Source: Chelativorans salis (GTDB lineage Bacteria; Pseudomonadota; Alphaproteobacteria; Rhizobiales; Rhizobiaceae). From it: a DNA stretch of 64,000 nt. Below, one piece after another: positions 51,731 through 60,225 of this stretch (its first letter is position 1; every line of letters starts with the position of its first letter). Location: the NCBI RefSeq assembly GCF_025336525.1, contig NZ_JAOCZP010000004.1, positions 62,001 to 126,000 of the forward strand, read 5' to 3'. Under the pieces are notes generated by a model. It did not search any database. It was not told the DNA's origin and was given only the letters and a program-made list of their open reading frames with translations. The translations under genes and the position numbers were made by a program.

Positions 51731-53008
51731 ATGAGCAGCCTAGCCTACGAGACGAGCCATCCGGAGACGACGACGGCCGAAGCCGATACGGCACTGCAGT
51801 CGTTGCGCCCGGTGCCGCGCATCTCCATCCAGGCCTTCTGCGAAACGGAGGCCGTGGCGAGCCCCATCGAGCGCGCCGGCGAGGACCGGCGCATGGCCAA
51901 GGCCCATCTCAAGGTGCATATGGGCGGCCTTTCCACTGCGGTCGAATTCTACCAGACAGCGGCCACGCCAAACCTGATCATCCTGGAATCGCGCGGTGAG
52001 CCCAAGGACCTCCTGGCCTCGCTCACTGAACTCGCCGAGCTTTGCGACCCGAGCACCAAGGTGGTGATCGTCGGCCACTATAACGACGTATGGCTCTACC
52101 GCGAACTCACCCGCGCCGGCGTTTCCGAATATGTCGTGGCGCCCATCTCCATGGCCGACATCGTCAGCGTCATCGCCGGCATCTTCGTTGATCCGGAGGC
52201 AGAGCCGGTGGGCCGTTCGATCGCATTCGTCGGCGCCAAGGGTGGCGTCGGCTCCTCCACGCTGGCGCATAATCTGGCCTGGACCATGTCGGCGCTGTTC
52301 GAGAGTGAAGTTGTTGTCGCCGACCTAGACCTGCCCTTCGGCACGGCCAACATCAATTTCGACCAGGATCCGGCGCAGGGGATAGCCGAGGCCGTCTTCT
52401 CGCCCGAGAGGATCGACGAAGTCTATCTCGACCGTCTTCTGGCACAGTGTGCCGAGCGCCTGTCGCTGCTGGCGGCTCCCTCGACGCTTGACCGTACCTA
52501 CGACTTCGACGCCGAAGCCTTCGCGCAGATCATCGACACTGCGCAGCGCTCTGCTCCGCTGGTGGTGCTCGACGTGCCGCATCTGTGGACGAGTTGGTCA
52601 CAAACCACGTTGGCGCGCGCCGACGAGGTGGTCATCACTGCGACGCCGGAGCTGGCGAACCTGCGTAACACAAAGAACCTGGTCGACACTTTGGCCAAGC
52701 TGCGTCCCAATGACGGGCCGCCAAAGCTCGTCATCAATCAGGCAAACGTCCCGAAGCGGCCGGAAATCAGCGCCGACGATTTCGCAGAGCCGCTCGGCAT
52801 TATGCCGTTGGCCGTCATTCCGTTCGAGCCGCAGCTCTTCGGCAGCGCCGCCAACAACGGGCGCATGCTGGGCGAAATGGATCACAATCATCCCGTCGTG
52901 CAGACGATGAACGACATCGCCTACATCCTCACCGGCCGACGCGAGATCAAGGTGAAGAAGAAGTCCGGCCTTGCCGGGTTATTCGAGCGCCTGCACCTGA
53001 AGACATAG
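51731..53008 (+). CDS. cpaE: Pilus assembly/polarity ATPase CpaE (TadZ)
   Basis: A 425-residue MinD/ParA-type protein that places the Tad apparatus, often at a cell pole. The N-terminal half has a receiver-like fold (NLIILESRGEPKDLLASLTELAELCDPSTKVVIVGHYNDVWLYRELTRAGVSEYVVAPI). The deviant Walker A is VGAKGGVGSSTLAHNLAW near residue 170, and VVADLDLPFGTANINF is the ParA-type switch. The start ATG at 51731 is 24 bp after cpaD. Confidence 0.93.
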   Translation: MSSLAYETSHPETTTAEADTALQSLRPVPRISIQAFCETEAVASPIERAGEDRRMAKAHLKVHMGGLSTAVEFYQTAATPNLIILESRGEPKDLLASLTELAELCDPSTKVVIVGHYNDVWLYRELTRAGVSEYVVAPISMADIVSVIAGIFVDPEAEPVGRSIAFVGAKGGVGSSTLAHNLAWTMSALFESEVVVADLDLPFGTANINFDQDPAQGIAEAVFSPERIDEVYLDRLLAQCAERLSLLAAPSTLDRTYDFDAEAFAQIIDTAQRSAPLVVLDVPHLWTSWSQTTLARADEVVITATPELANLRNTKNLVDTLAKLRPNDGPPKLVINQANVPKRPEISADDFAEPLGIMPLAVIPFEPQLFGSAANNGRMLGEMDHNHPVVQTMNDIAYILTGRREIKVKKKSGLAGLFERLHLKT

Positions 53009-53027
53009 AGCAAACGGCAAAAGGCAC

Positions 53028-54536
53028 ATGTTCGGCAAGAGAAGCTCCAATAGCACGGCCGGCGGATCGAGAGGGCCGGCGAAGCCGGTTCCGCCCTCCA
53101 GCCCCGCCGAGGATGGCGATGCGCTGCTTGCACCGGAGCGCCCGGAGCCATCGGCCGCCGTGCTTGCCTCCGGCGCCGATGGGCGTGCGAAACCGGCGCT
53201 GGAGCCGGTTTACCCTCCTGCAGCGCCGCCGCCGCGCTCGCCGATGACGCGCAGCGAAAGCTACTACGACACGAAAAGCCAGGTCTTCTCCGCATTGATC
53301 GACACCATCGATCTGTCGCAGCTTGCCAAGCTCGATGCCGACAGCGCGCGCGAAGAGATCCGCGATATCGTCAATGATATCATTGCCATAAAGAACTTCG
53401 CAATGTCGATCTCCGAGCAGGAAGAGCTGCTCGAGGATATCTGCAACGACGTACTCGGCTTCGGTCCGCTGGAACCGCTTCTGGCGCGCGACGAGATCGC
53501 CGATATCATGGTGAATGGCGCCAGGAAGGTCTATATCGAGGTGGACGGCAAGGTCGAGCAGACCAATGTCCGCTTCCGAGACAACCAACAGCTCTTGAAC
53601 ATCTGCCAGCGCATCGTCAGCCAGGTGGGCCGGCGCGTGGACGAATCGAGCCCCATTTGCGATGCACGGTTACCCGACGGCTCGCGTGTCAACGTCATCG
53701 CTCCGCCGCTGGCAATTGACGGTGCTTCGCTTACCATTCGCAAGTTCAAAAAGGACAAGTTGACGCTCGATCAGCTCGTCCGTTACGGCGCCATCTCTCC
53801 GGAGGGAGCCGAGGTCTTGAAGATCATCGGCCGGGTGCGCTGCAACGTCGTCATCTCCGGCGGCACGGGCTCTGGCAAGACGACGCTGCTCAACTGTCTC
53901 ACCAATTACATCGACCGCGATGAGCGCATCATCACTTGCGAGGATTCGGCCGAGCTGCAATTGCAGCAGCCACACGTGGTGCGGCTGGAGACGCGCCCGC
54001 CCAACCTGGAGGGCGAGGGCGAGGTGACCATGCGCGACCTTGTCAGGAACTGCCTGCGCATGCGGCCCGAGCGCATCATCGTCGGCGAGGTGCGCGGACC
54101 GGAGGTGTTCGACCTCTTGCAGGCGATGAACACCGGCCATGACGGCTCCATGGGCACCATCCACTCCAACAGCCCGCGCGAATGCTTGAACCGCATGGAA
54201 TCCATGGTGGCGATGGGCGGCTTTTCCCTGCCGCAGAAGACGGTGCGTGAGATCATCGTCGGCTCCGTCGATGTCATCATCCAGGCGGCCCGCCTGCGCG
54301 ATGGCTCGCGCCGGATCACCCACATCACGGAAGTGGTTGGGATGGAGGGCGATGTCATCATCACCCAGGACCTCGTCCTCTACGACATGAAGGGCGAGGA
54401 TTCGGCTGGCCGCATCCACGGCCAGCATACATCCACCGGCATCGGGCGCCCCGCTTTTTGGGATCGCGCCCGCTACTACGGCGAAGAGGCACGTCTTGCC
54501 GCCGCTCTGGAAGCGATGGAAAAGGTGGCGAGCTGA
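53028..54536 (+). CDS. cpaF: Tad pilus secretion ATPase CpaF (TadA)
   Basis: A 502-residue hexameric ATPase of the VirB11/PulE class that powers pilin polymerisation and retraction. A Pro-rich N-terminal tail of about 80 residues precedes the conserved region. The Walker A is SGGTGSGKTTLLNCLTNYI, the Asp box is ITCEDSAELQLQQPHVVRLETRPPN, the Walker B is RIIVGEVRGPEVFDLLQAMNTGHDGSMGTIHSN, and the His box follows. The start is ATG at 53028 with a loose AAAGG box. Its last base is shared with the tadB start (TGATG). Confidence 0.95.
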   Translation: MFGKRSSNSTAGGSRGPAKPVPPSSPAEDGDALLAPERPEPSAAVLASGADGRAKPALEPVYPPAAPPPRSPMTRSESYYDTKSQVFSALIDTIDLSQLAKLDADSAREEIRDIVNDIIAIKNFAMSISEQEELLEDICNDVLGFGPLEPLLARDEIADIMVNGARKVYIEVDGKVEQTNVRFRDNQQLLNICQRIVSQVGRRVDESSPICDARLPDGSRVNVIAPPLAIDGASLTIRKFKKDKLTLDQLVRYGAISPEGAEVLKIIGRVRCNVVISGGTGSGKTTLLNCLTNYIDRDERIITCEDSAELQLQQPHVVRLETRPPNLEGEGEVTMRDLVRNCLRMRPERIIVGEVRGPEVFDLLQAMNTGHDGSMGTIHSNSPRECLNRMESMVAMGGFSLPQKTVREIIVGSVDVIIQAARLRDGSRRITHITEVVGMEGDVIITQDLVLYDMKGEDSAGRIHGQHTSTGIGRPAFWDRARYYGEEARLAAALEAMEKVAS

Positions 54537-55549
54537 TGTTCGGCCTCGACATCGCCGCCCTGGCCTTCATCGCACTTGCCACCTGTAGCGCCGGCGCGAT
54601 CGCCTACGCGCTGACGTTCACCACCATTTCCAACGAGAAAAAAGCCGGCCGCAGACTGGAATCGGTGAAGAGGGCGGAGGCTGATCGCAGCGCGGTCAAG
54701 ATTTCGCGCGACCGCACGGCTGAGGCCGCGAAACGGCGCAAGTCTGTCCAGGAGTCGCTCAAGGATCTGGAGGACAAGCAGAAGAATCGTGAGCGCTACA
54801 CAACCCGGCCGCCGATGAAGACCCGGCTGCGTCAGGCCGGCCTGGAGATGAGCATCGAGCGGTTCTACTTTCTGTCCGCCGTCAGTGGGCTTGTTCTCAC
54901 ATTCGTGGTGTTTCTGCTCGGTGCACCGATGTTGGCGCTACCAGGCGCTCTTCTGGTCGGCGTCTTCGGGCTGCCCCGGTGGATCGTCGCATTCATACGC
55001 AAGCGCCGGGTCAAGGCGTTCCTGGCAGAGTTTCCCAATGCGCTCGATGTCATCGTGCGTGCGGTCAAGTCGGGCCTGCCGCTCAACGACGCCGTACGCA
55101 TGATCGCCGCCGAGGCCCAGGAGCCGGTGCGTACCGAGTTCCGCCGCATCATCGAATCCCAGCAGCTCGGTCTGCCCATGTCGGAAGCCACCATGCGCAT
55201 GACCGAGACCATGCCCTGTCCCGAGGCGGGTTTCTTCGGCATCGTCATCCAGATACAGAGCCAGGCTGGCGGCAATCTGTCGGAGGCGCTGGGCAACCTC
55301 TCGCGCGTCCTGCGCGACCGCAAGAAGATGAAGGCCAAGGTGCAGGCGCTTTCTATGGAGGCCAAGGCTTCTGCCGTCATCATCGGCGCCTTGCCCATCG
55401 TCGTTGCCTTTCTCGTCTACCTAACGAGCCCCGGCTACATCATGCCGCTGTTCACCACCAGCACCGGTAATCTGATCCTCGGCGTCTCAGCGCTGTGGAT
55501 GAGCATCGGCATCTTCGTGATGCGCCAGATGATGAATCTCGAGGTGTAA
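54536..55549 (+). CDS. tadB: Tad pilus inner-membrane platform protein TadB
   Basis: A 337-residue polytopic protein of the GspF/TadB family that links the CpaF ATPase to the growing pilus. It has one N-terminal helix, a long basic cytoplasmic linker (RRLESVKRAEADRSAVKISRDRTAEAAKRRKS), two central helices and two C-terminal ones. The T2SF domain shows EFPNALDVIVRAVKSGLPLNDAVRMIAAEAQEPV and GFFGIVIQIQSQAGGNLSEALGNLSRVLRDRKKMKAKVQALS. The ATG at 54536 overlaps the cpaF stop. Confidence 0.92.
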   Translation: MFGLDIAALAFIALATCSAGAIAYALTFTTISNEKKAGRRLESVKRAEADRSAVKISRDRTAEAAKRRKSVQESLKDLEDKQKNRERYTTRPPMKTRLRQAGLEMSIERFYFLSAVSGLVLTFVVFLLGAPMLALPGALLVGVFGLPRWIVAFIRKRRVKAFLAEFPNALDVIVRAVKSGLPLNDAVRMIAAEAQEPVRTEFRRIIESQQLGLPMSEATMRMTETMPCPEAGFFGIVIQIQSQAGGNLSEALGNLSRVLRDRKKMKAKVQALSMEAKASAVIIGALPIVVAFLVYLTSPGYIMPLFTTSTGNLILGVSALWMSIGIFVMRQMMNLEV

Positions 55550-55552
55550 GCG

Positions 55553-56548
55553 ATGGCGGACAATGTCGTCGGCACGATCACCGACCCGAGCTTCCTGATC
55601 GCTCTTCTGGTCTCCATCGCCGTGTTCGCCACTGTATTCACGCTGCTGCCGGTGACGGGCGGAGACAATCTGCGTTCACGTATGAAGTCCGTGGCGCTGG
55701 AGCGCGACGAACTGAGGGCCAGGCAGCGCGCGCGTCTGGCCGCCGAGGCCGAGACCAAGCGGCGGGGTGGCTTGCGTCAGACCGACACATCTTCCATGCG
55801 CAGCATAGTCGACCGCCTGGACCTGCGCCGCGCCCTTGCTGACGAGGCGACGCTCGCCAAGCTCCGGGCGGCCGGCTTTCGCGGCCAAAACCCGCTGACG
55901 AAGTTCCTTTTCTTCCGTCTCGTGCTGCCCTTCGTCGGCGTCACGCTTGCCGTTTTCTATGTCTTCGTGCTGGGGGCGCTTCCCGAGCAGCCGCTTTTCA
56001 TCAAGGTCTTCGTTTGCATCCTGGCGGCCTATGCCGGCTTCTACCTGCCAGTGCTTTACGTTTCTAATAAAGCAACCAAACGAAAGCAGTCCATTCAGAT
56101 GGCTTGGCCGGACGCGCTGGACCTCCTCCTGATATGCGTGGAGTCCGGCATGTCGGTGGAGGCTGCCTTCCACCGCGTATCCCAGGAAATCGGCTCGCAG
56201 TCAGTGGCGCTGGCCGAGGAATTCGTGCTCACCAATGCCGAGCTCTCCTTCCTGCAGGAGCGCCGACAGGCCTATGAGAACCTCGCCGCCCGCACGGGGC
56301 TGGAATCGGTAAAAAGCGTCAGCCAGGCGCTCATCCAGGCCGAGCGCTACGGAACGCCCGTGGGTCACGCGCTGCGTGTGCTCGCCGAGGAAAGCCGAGA
56401 GGCGCGCATGAATGCGGCGGAAAAGAAGGCGGCCGCCCTGCCGCCGAAGCTGACCGTGCCCATGATCCTGTTCTTCCTGCCGGTCCTCTTCGCCATCATT
56501 CTCGGTCCCGCCGGCATTCAGCTTTCCCAGAACGGACTCGTCAACTAA
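55553..56548 (+). CDS. tadC: Tad pilus inner-membrane platform protein TadC
   Basis: A 331-residue partner of TadB with the same T2SF fold. Membrane helices are at about residues 11-35, 115-165 and 300-325. The conserved parts are QMAWPDALDLLLICVESGMSVEAAFHRVSQEIGSQSVALAEEFVLTNAELSFLQERRQAYENLAARTGLESVKSVSQALIQAERYGTPVGHALRVLAEESREARMNAAEKKAAALPPKLTVPM split across the two T2SF halves. It starts 3 bp after tadB. The usual next gene, tadD, is not here; the zur gene follows on the other strand. Confidence 0.92.
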   Translation: MADNVVGTITDPSFLIALLVSIAVFATVFTLLPVTGGDNLRSRMKSVALERDELRARQRARLAAEAETKRRGGLRQTDTSSMRSIVDRLDLRRALADEATLAKLRAAGFRGQNPLTKFLFFRLVLPFVGVTLAVFYVFVLGALPEQPLFIKVFVCILAAYAGFYLPVLYVSNKATKRKQSIQMAWPDALDLLLICVESGMSVEAAFHRVSQEIGSQSVALAEEFVLTNAELSFLQERRQAYENLAARTGLESVKSVSQALIQAERYGTPVGHALRVLAEESREARMNAAEKKAAALPPKLTVPMILFFLPVLFAIILGPAGIQLSQNGLVN

Positions 56549-56590
56549 CGCTGTGCCTCGGGTCGGGCGGCCATGCCAGGTGGTTGGTGC

Positions 56591-57004
56591 TCAGGCGTGC
56601 TCATGCGTAGCGCAGTCGGCGCAGTCGCCGCTGATCTCGATTGTCGTCTTGGCCGGCTTGAAGCGGTGGGCGCGCACCCATTCACCCAGCCGCTCCTCTA
56701 CTGCCATGTCCGAGAACTCGTCCACCTTTCCGCATGTCCGGCAGATGGCGAAGGCGGTCATCTCGTGCCTGTGTCCGTGGGGCTGGCAGCAGGCGACGAA
56801 GGCGTTGATGCTTTCCAGCCGGTGAACGAGGCCGAATTCCTGCAACTTTCCAAGCGCACGATAGACCTGCAGCGGCGCGCGAAAGCCGTCGTCGCGCAGC
56901 CTGTCCAAGATGGTGTAGGCGCTGAGCGGCCCCTCCGCCTTATCTAGGGCTTTGAGTACCAGTGTCTGGTTCTTGGTCAGTTCGGGATGGGAAGGGGACG
57001 TCAT
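56591..57004 (-). CDS. zur: Zinc uptake regulator Zur (Fur family)
   Basis: A 137-residue Fur-family repressor. The winged helix includes LTKNQTLVLKALDKAEGPLSAYTILDRLRDDGFRAPLQVYRALGKLQEFGLVHRLESINAFVACCQPHGH. Two CxxC pairs, ICRTCGKVDEF and DCADCATHEHA, make the structural zinc site found in Zur. The gene is the last of znuC-znuB-zur and overlaps znuB by 4 bp, so the repressor is made with the transporter it controls and can shut off its own operon through the upstream palindromes. Confidence 0.93.
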   Translation of the reverse strand: MTSPSHPELTKNQTLVLKALDKAEGPLSAYTILDRLRDDGFRAPLQVYRALGKLQEFGLVHRLESINAFVACCQPHGHRHEMTAFAICRTCGKVDEFSDMAVEERLGEWVRAHRFKPAKTTIEISGDCADCATHEHA

Positions 57005-57819
57005 GAAGTCTCACCCGTTTCGCCGGTGCCGCGTCCTTCCGGCAGCCGCACGAGGCTCAAGAGAAAGAGGACCAGCGCCACAACCACGATGGAAGGCCCC
57101 GACGGCGTATCGAAACTGAGCGAAGCCGAAAGCCCGCCGACTACCGCTAGAACGCCGGCCAGCGAGGCAGCAATCGCCATGCCCTCGGGTGTGGCGGCGA
57201 AGCGGCGTCCGGCGGCCGCCGGTATGATGAGAAGCGAGGTGATCAGAAGGATACCGACGATCTTCATGGCAATGGCGATGACGGCGGCCATCAGCAGCAT
57301 GAAGACGAAGCGCGCCCGCTCCGGCCGCAGGCCCTCGGCCTCGGCGATCTCAGTGTTCACGGTGGCTGCCAGAAGCGGCCGCCACAGCCAGGCGAGCACG
57401 CCGAGCACCAGCGCCCCGCCGCCATAGATCATGGCAATGTCGAAGCGCGACACAGCCAGGATATCGCCGAAGAGAAAGCCCATGAGGTCGATCCTGATCC
57501 AGCTCATGAAGGCAACCATGACCAGCCCCAGCGCCAGCGTGGAGTGCGAAAGGATGCCCAGCAGCGCGTCGGTCGACAGCGCGCCTCGCCGTTGCAGGAA
57601 GAGGAGGGCTACCGAGGCCAGCGTGGCGACAATGAAGACGCCAGCCATCAGGTTGATCTGGAACAAGAAGGCGAGCGCGACCCCGAGCAGCGCCGAATGG
57701 GCCATCGTATCACCGAAATAGGCCATACGCCGCCACACAACGAAGCAGCCGAGCGGCCCTGCCGTCAGCGCCAGGCCGACACCGGCCACCATCGCGCGCG
57801 TGAAGAAATCATCCAGCAT
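57001..57819 (-). CDS. znuB: Zinc ABC transporter permease ZnuB
   Basis: A 272-residue membrane permease of the ABC-3 family with about eight helices. FFTRAMVAGVGLALTAGPLGCFVVWRRMAYFGDTMAHSALLGVALAFLF is the usual start, and LLITSLLIIPAAAGRRFAATPEGMA includes the coupling region to the ATPase. The ATG at 57819 lies 10 bp inside the znuC 3' end, showing translational coupling. The frame continues 24 codons further upstream but without homology. Confidence 0.94.
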   Translation of the reverse strand: MLDDFFTRAMVAGVGLALTAGPLGCFVVWRRMAYFGDTMAHSALLGVALAFLFQINLMAGVFIVATLASVALLFLQRRGALSTDALLGILSHSTLALGLVMVAFMSWIRIDLMGFLFGDILAVSRFDIAMIYGGGALVLGVLAWLWRPLLAATVNTEIAEAEGLRPERARFVFMLLMAAVIAIAMKIVGILLITSLLIIPAAAGRRFAATPEGMAIAASLAGVLAVVGGLSASLSFDTPSGPSIVVVALVLFLLSLVRLPEGRGTGETGETS

Positions 57820-58651
57820 CACGTTCTTCCTTCGCGCCCCCCGCGTGATCGTGCGCGTGATGCTCCTCGCAATGCTCTGCGACCGTGCCATCGGTCAGGC
57901 GCACGCGTCCGTCAGGCAGGTGCGTGTGATCGTGATGGTGGTGGTAAATCGCCAAGGTATCGCCCGCGCGCGCGCCGAACAGCCGAACATATTCGGGGCT
58001 TTTCAAGACGTTCTCCGGCGTGCCGCGGCAGCACACGTGGCCGTTGAGACAGATGACCGTATCCGTTTCGGCCATGACGACATGCAGATCGTGAGAGATC
58101 AGAAGGATGCCGCATCCCGTACGGTCGCGGATTTCGCGGATGAGCTGGTAAAGCGCGATCTCACCGGAGAAATCGACCCCTTGTACCGGCTCGTCGAGCA
58201 CCAGAAGATCCGGCTCGCGCACGAGCGCGCGGGCGAGCAGCGCGCGCTGGAACTCGCCGCCTGACAGCGTCTGCACCTCGGCACCCGCCAGATGCGCGAT
58301 GCCCGCCGCCTGCAACGCCTCATCCATCTTACCGCGCGTAAGCGGCCCGGTAAGCCGCATTAGCCGCTCGACGCTGAGCGGCAGCGTCCAGTCGACCGAC
58401 ACCTTCTGCGGCACATAACCGACCTTGAGCGCCGGCTCGCGCCGCACCGTGCCTTCGTCCGGCGCGATGACGCCGATGGCGGTTTTCACGGTCGTGCTCT
58501 TGCCGGAGCCATTCGGGCCTATGAGGGTGACGATCTCGCCGCGGCGCACGGTGAGGTCCACCCCGCGCACAAGCCAGCGCCCGCTGCGGCGAACGCCGGC
58601 ATTTTTCATCTCGACCAGCGGCCCGGCGCTTCCTGCCGTAGATTGCAGCAT
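57809..58651 (-). CDS. znuC: Zinc ABC transporter ATPase ZnuC with His-rich tail
   Basis: A 280-residue ABC ATPase. Walker A is IGPNGSGKSTTVKTAIG, the signature is LSGGEFQRALLARAL and Walker B is LLVLDEPVQGVDFSGE, with the D-loop and His switch LLISHDLHVVM. The last 50 residues form a His-rich tail (IYHHHHDHTHLPDG, EHCEEHHAHDHAGG) that could bind zinc at the cytoplasmic face; it is more extensive than in E. coli ZnuC. The ATG at 58651 has AGGA nine bases upstream. It leads the reverse operon znuC-znuB-zur and is divergent from znuA. Confidence 0.95.
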   Translation of the reverse strand: MLQSTAGSAGPLVEMKNAGVRRSGRWLVRGVDLTVRRGEIVTLIGPNGSGKSTTVKTAIGVIAPDEGTVRREPALKVGYVPQKVSVDWTLPLSVERLMRLTGPLTRGKMDEALQAAGIAHLAGAEVQTLSGGEFQRALLARALVREPDLLVLDEPVQGVDFSGEIALYQLIREIRDRTGCGILLISHDLHVVMAETDTVICLNGHVCCRGTPENVLKSPEYVRLFGARAGDTLAIYHHHHDHTHLPDGRVRLTDGTVAEHCEEHHAHDHAGGAKEERDAG

Positions 58652-58689
58652 TTCTTTTCCTGCACCTTCTTGCCAATGCATATGGCACA

Positions 58690-58728
58690 CGTTATAGCGT
58701 TACGCAATCGGAATGTAATACCATAACA
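58690..58728. promoter_or_regulatory. Two Zur-box-like palindromes between znuC and znuA
   Basis: TGTAAT-ACC-ATAACA at 58714-58728 fits the TGTTAT-N3-ATAACA pattern of alphaproteobacterial Zur boxes with one change. A weaker copy, CGTTAT-AGC-GTTACG, lies at 58690-58704. They sit in the divergent region between the znuC and znuA starts, so one Zur dimer or more could control both transcripts. Confidence 0.65.
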
Positions 58729-58770
58729 CTCCCGAATATCTTCAAGGACTGCAAAACGAGGGAAACCCGG

Positions 58771-59832
58771 ATGTTGAATCGCTCCCGCTCGCTCCTTCTC
58801 GCCTCGGCGCTCGCCACTGTGTTCTCCGCTGCTCATGCCAATGCCACGGAGGGCGTCGTCGCTTCCGTTAAACCCATCCATTCGCTGGTCGCTGCGGTGA
58901 TGCAAGGCGTCGGTGAGCCGCAGCTCCTGGTCAAAGGCGCCGACTCCCCCCATACCTACACAATGCGCCCCTCGGAGGCCGGCATGCTGCAGGAGGCAAA
59001 GGTCGTCTTCTGGGTCGGTCCCGGATTGGAGACCTTCCTGGAAGGCCCGCTGGAATCGCTGGCAGGCGATGCCATGACGGTCGAACTATCGGAAACGCCC
59101 GGCCTCACCCTACTGGAGCCGCGCGAGGGCGGCGCCTTCGAGGCGCATGCCCACGAAAAGGACGACGACCATCACGAGGAGGAGGCGGAAGCCGGTCATG
59201 ATCATGACGAGGGCGGTCATGAGGACGCGCACGAGGAAGCGCACGCCCACGAGGGCGATCATGAGGAAGCACACGGCCATGACGAGGAAGAGCATGAGGC
59301 GCACAGCCACGACGAGGCGGATATGCACCTGTGGCTCGACCCTGAGAACGCGCGCAAGATGGTAAGGCGCATCGCCGACACCCTTTCGGAGGTCGATCCA
59401 GACAACAAGTCGGCCTATCAGGAGAACGCCGCCGCCCTCGACGCCCGCTTCGATACGCTGCTTGCCGAGACGAACGAAAAGCTCGCGGCCGTCCGCGGAA
59501 GACCCTTCGTCGTCTTCCATGACGCCTATCACTATTTCGAGCGGCGGTTCGACATACCCGCCGCCGGTTCCATCACCGTGAGCCCCGATGCACAGCCGGG
59601 GGCGCGTCGTCTCAGCGAAATTCACGACAAGATCGCCGAGCTGGACGCCGCCTGCGTCTTCAGCGAGCCGCAGTTCGAGCCGAAGGTCGTCCAAGTGGTG
59701 ATCGAGGGCACCAATGCCCGTTCCGGCGCACTCGACCCCCTCGGCGCCGATATCGAGGATGGCCCCGAGCTCTACTCTACACTCATCGGCAATATGGCAA
59801 CGGCGCTCGCGGATTGCCTCTCCGGGAAGTGA
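58771..59832 (+). CDS. znuA: Zinc ABC transporter substrate-binding protein ZnuA
   Basis: A 353-residue periplasmic zinc-binding protein with a signal peptide (SRSLLLASALATVFSAAHANA). The metal ligands are the His in VKPIHSLVAAVMQG, the region DMHLWLDPENARKM after the flexible loop, the His in VVFHDAYHYFERRF and the C-terminal Asp near ALDPLGADIEDGPELYSTLIGNMA. The loop at about residues 130-188 is extremely rich in His, Asp and Glu (for example EDAHEEAHAHEGDHEEAHGH) and probably captures zinc or acts as a sensor. It is transcribed alone, away from znuCB-zur, from the shared Zur-controlled region. Confidence 0.95.
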   Translation: MLNRSRSLLLASALATVFSAAHANATEGVVASVKPIHSLVAAVMQGVGEPQLLVKGADSPHTYTMRPSEAGMLQEAKVVFWVGPGLETFLEGPLESLAGDAMTVELSETPGLTLLEPREGGAFEAHAHEKDDDHHEEEAEAGHDHDEGGHEDAHEEAHAHEGDHEEAHGHDEEEHEAHSHDEADMHLWLDPENARKMVRRIADTLSEVDPDNKSAYQENAAALDARFDTLLAETNEKLAAVRGRPFVVFHDAYHYFERRFDIPAAGSITVSPDAQPGARRLSEIHDKIAELDAACVFSEPQFEPKVVQVVIEGTNARSGALDPLGADIEDGPELYSTLIGNMATALADCLSGK

Positions 59833-59869
59833 TGATTCCGGAATTCCGGCCGGCCAGCCGGCCTAGAAT

Positions 59870-59899
59870 GATCCTGCGGCGGGCTTCCGCCGCAGGATC
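59870..59899. terminator. Bidirectional terminator of znuA and csbD
   Basis: GATCCTGCGGCGG at 59870-59882 and CCGCCGCAGGATC at 59887-59899 form a perfect 13-bp stem with a GCTT loop between two convergent genes. There is little T-tract, so it may act as a stable 3' end rather than a classical terminator. Confidence 0.65.
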
Positions 59900-59905
59900 G
59901 AATGG

Positions 59906-60103
59906 TCAGTGGCGCGCAAGCCAAGCGTCGATTTCGCGCTGTGCCTCTTCTTCGGCCTTGCCGTAGCGCTCCTGAATGCGGCCAGCGAGCTCGCGGCGAT
60001 TGCCCTTGATGACGTCAAGATCGTCATCGGTGAGCTTGCCCCATTGCTGCTGTGCCTTGCCCTTGAATTGCTCCCAATTTCCTTCGACTTGGTTCCAGTT
60101 CAT
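59906..60103 (-). CDS. CsbD-family stress-response protein
   Basis: A 65-residue acidic, helical protein of the CsbD family, made under general stress in many bacteria. MNWNQVEGNWEQFKGKAQQQWGKLTDDDLDVIKGNRRELAGRIQERYG is the full family signature. It likely acts in the cytosol; its biochemical role is unknown. A GGAAC-N16-CGTT promoter lies 35 bp upstream of the ATG at 60103, so it is probably a member of the EcfG general stress regulon. The 13-bp hairpin at 59870-59899 ends it. Confidence 0.92.
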   Translation of the reverse strand: MNWNQVEGNWEQFKGKAQQQWGKLTDDDLDVIKGNRRELAGRIQERYGKAEEEAQREIDAWLARH

Positions 60104-60137
60104 GGCTGTGCTCCTCTACAGTGACTTTCCGACGCTC

Positions 60138-60162
60138 AACGCCGTGGCGCGCTCTGGGTTCC
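60138..60162 (-). promoter_or_regulatory. EcfG-type stress promoter of csbD
   Basis: On the reverse strand GGAAC (60162-60158), 16 bases and CGTT (60141-60138) match the EcfG/RpoE2 consensus exactly. The predicted leader before the ATG at 60103 is about 28 bases. Confidence 0.75.
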
Positions 60163-60225
60163 GGCTGAGAAGGAAGTGCTTGCTTGATTGCACAGCCGCC
60201 CGCCAGCGCTTAGCTATATCGGCAG

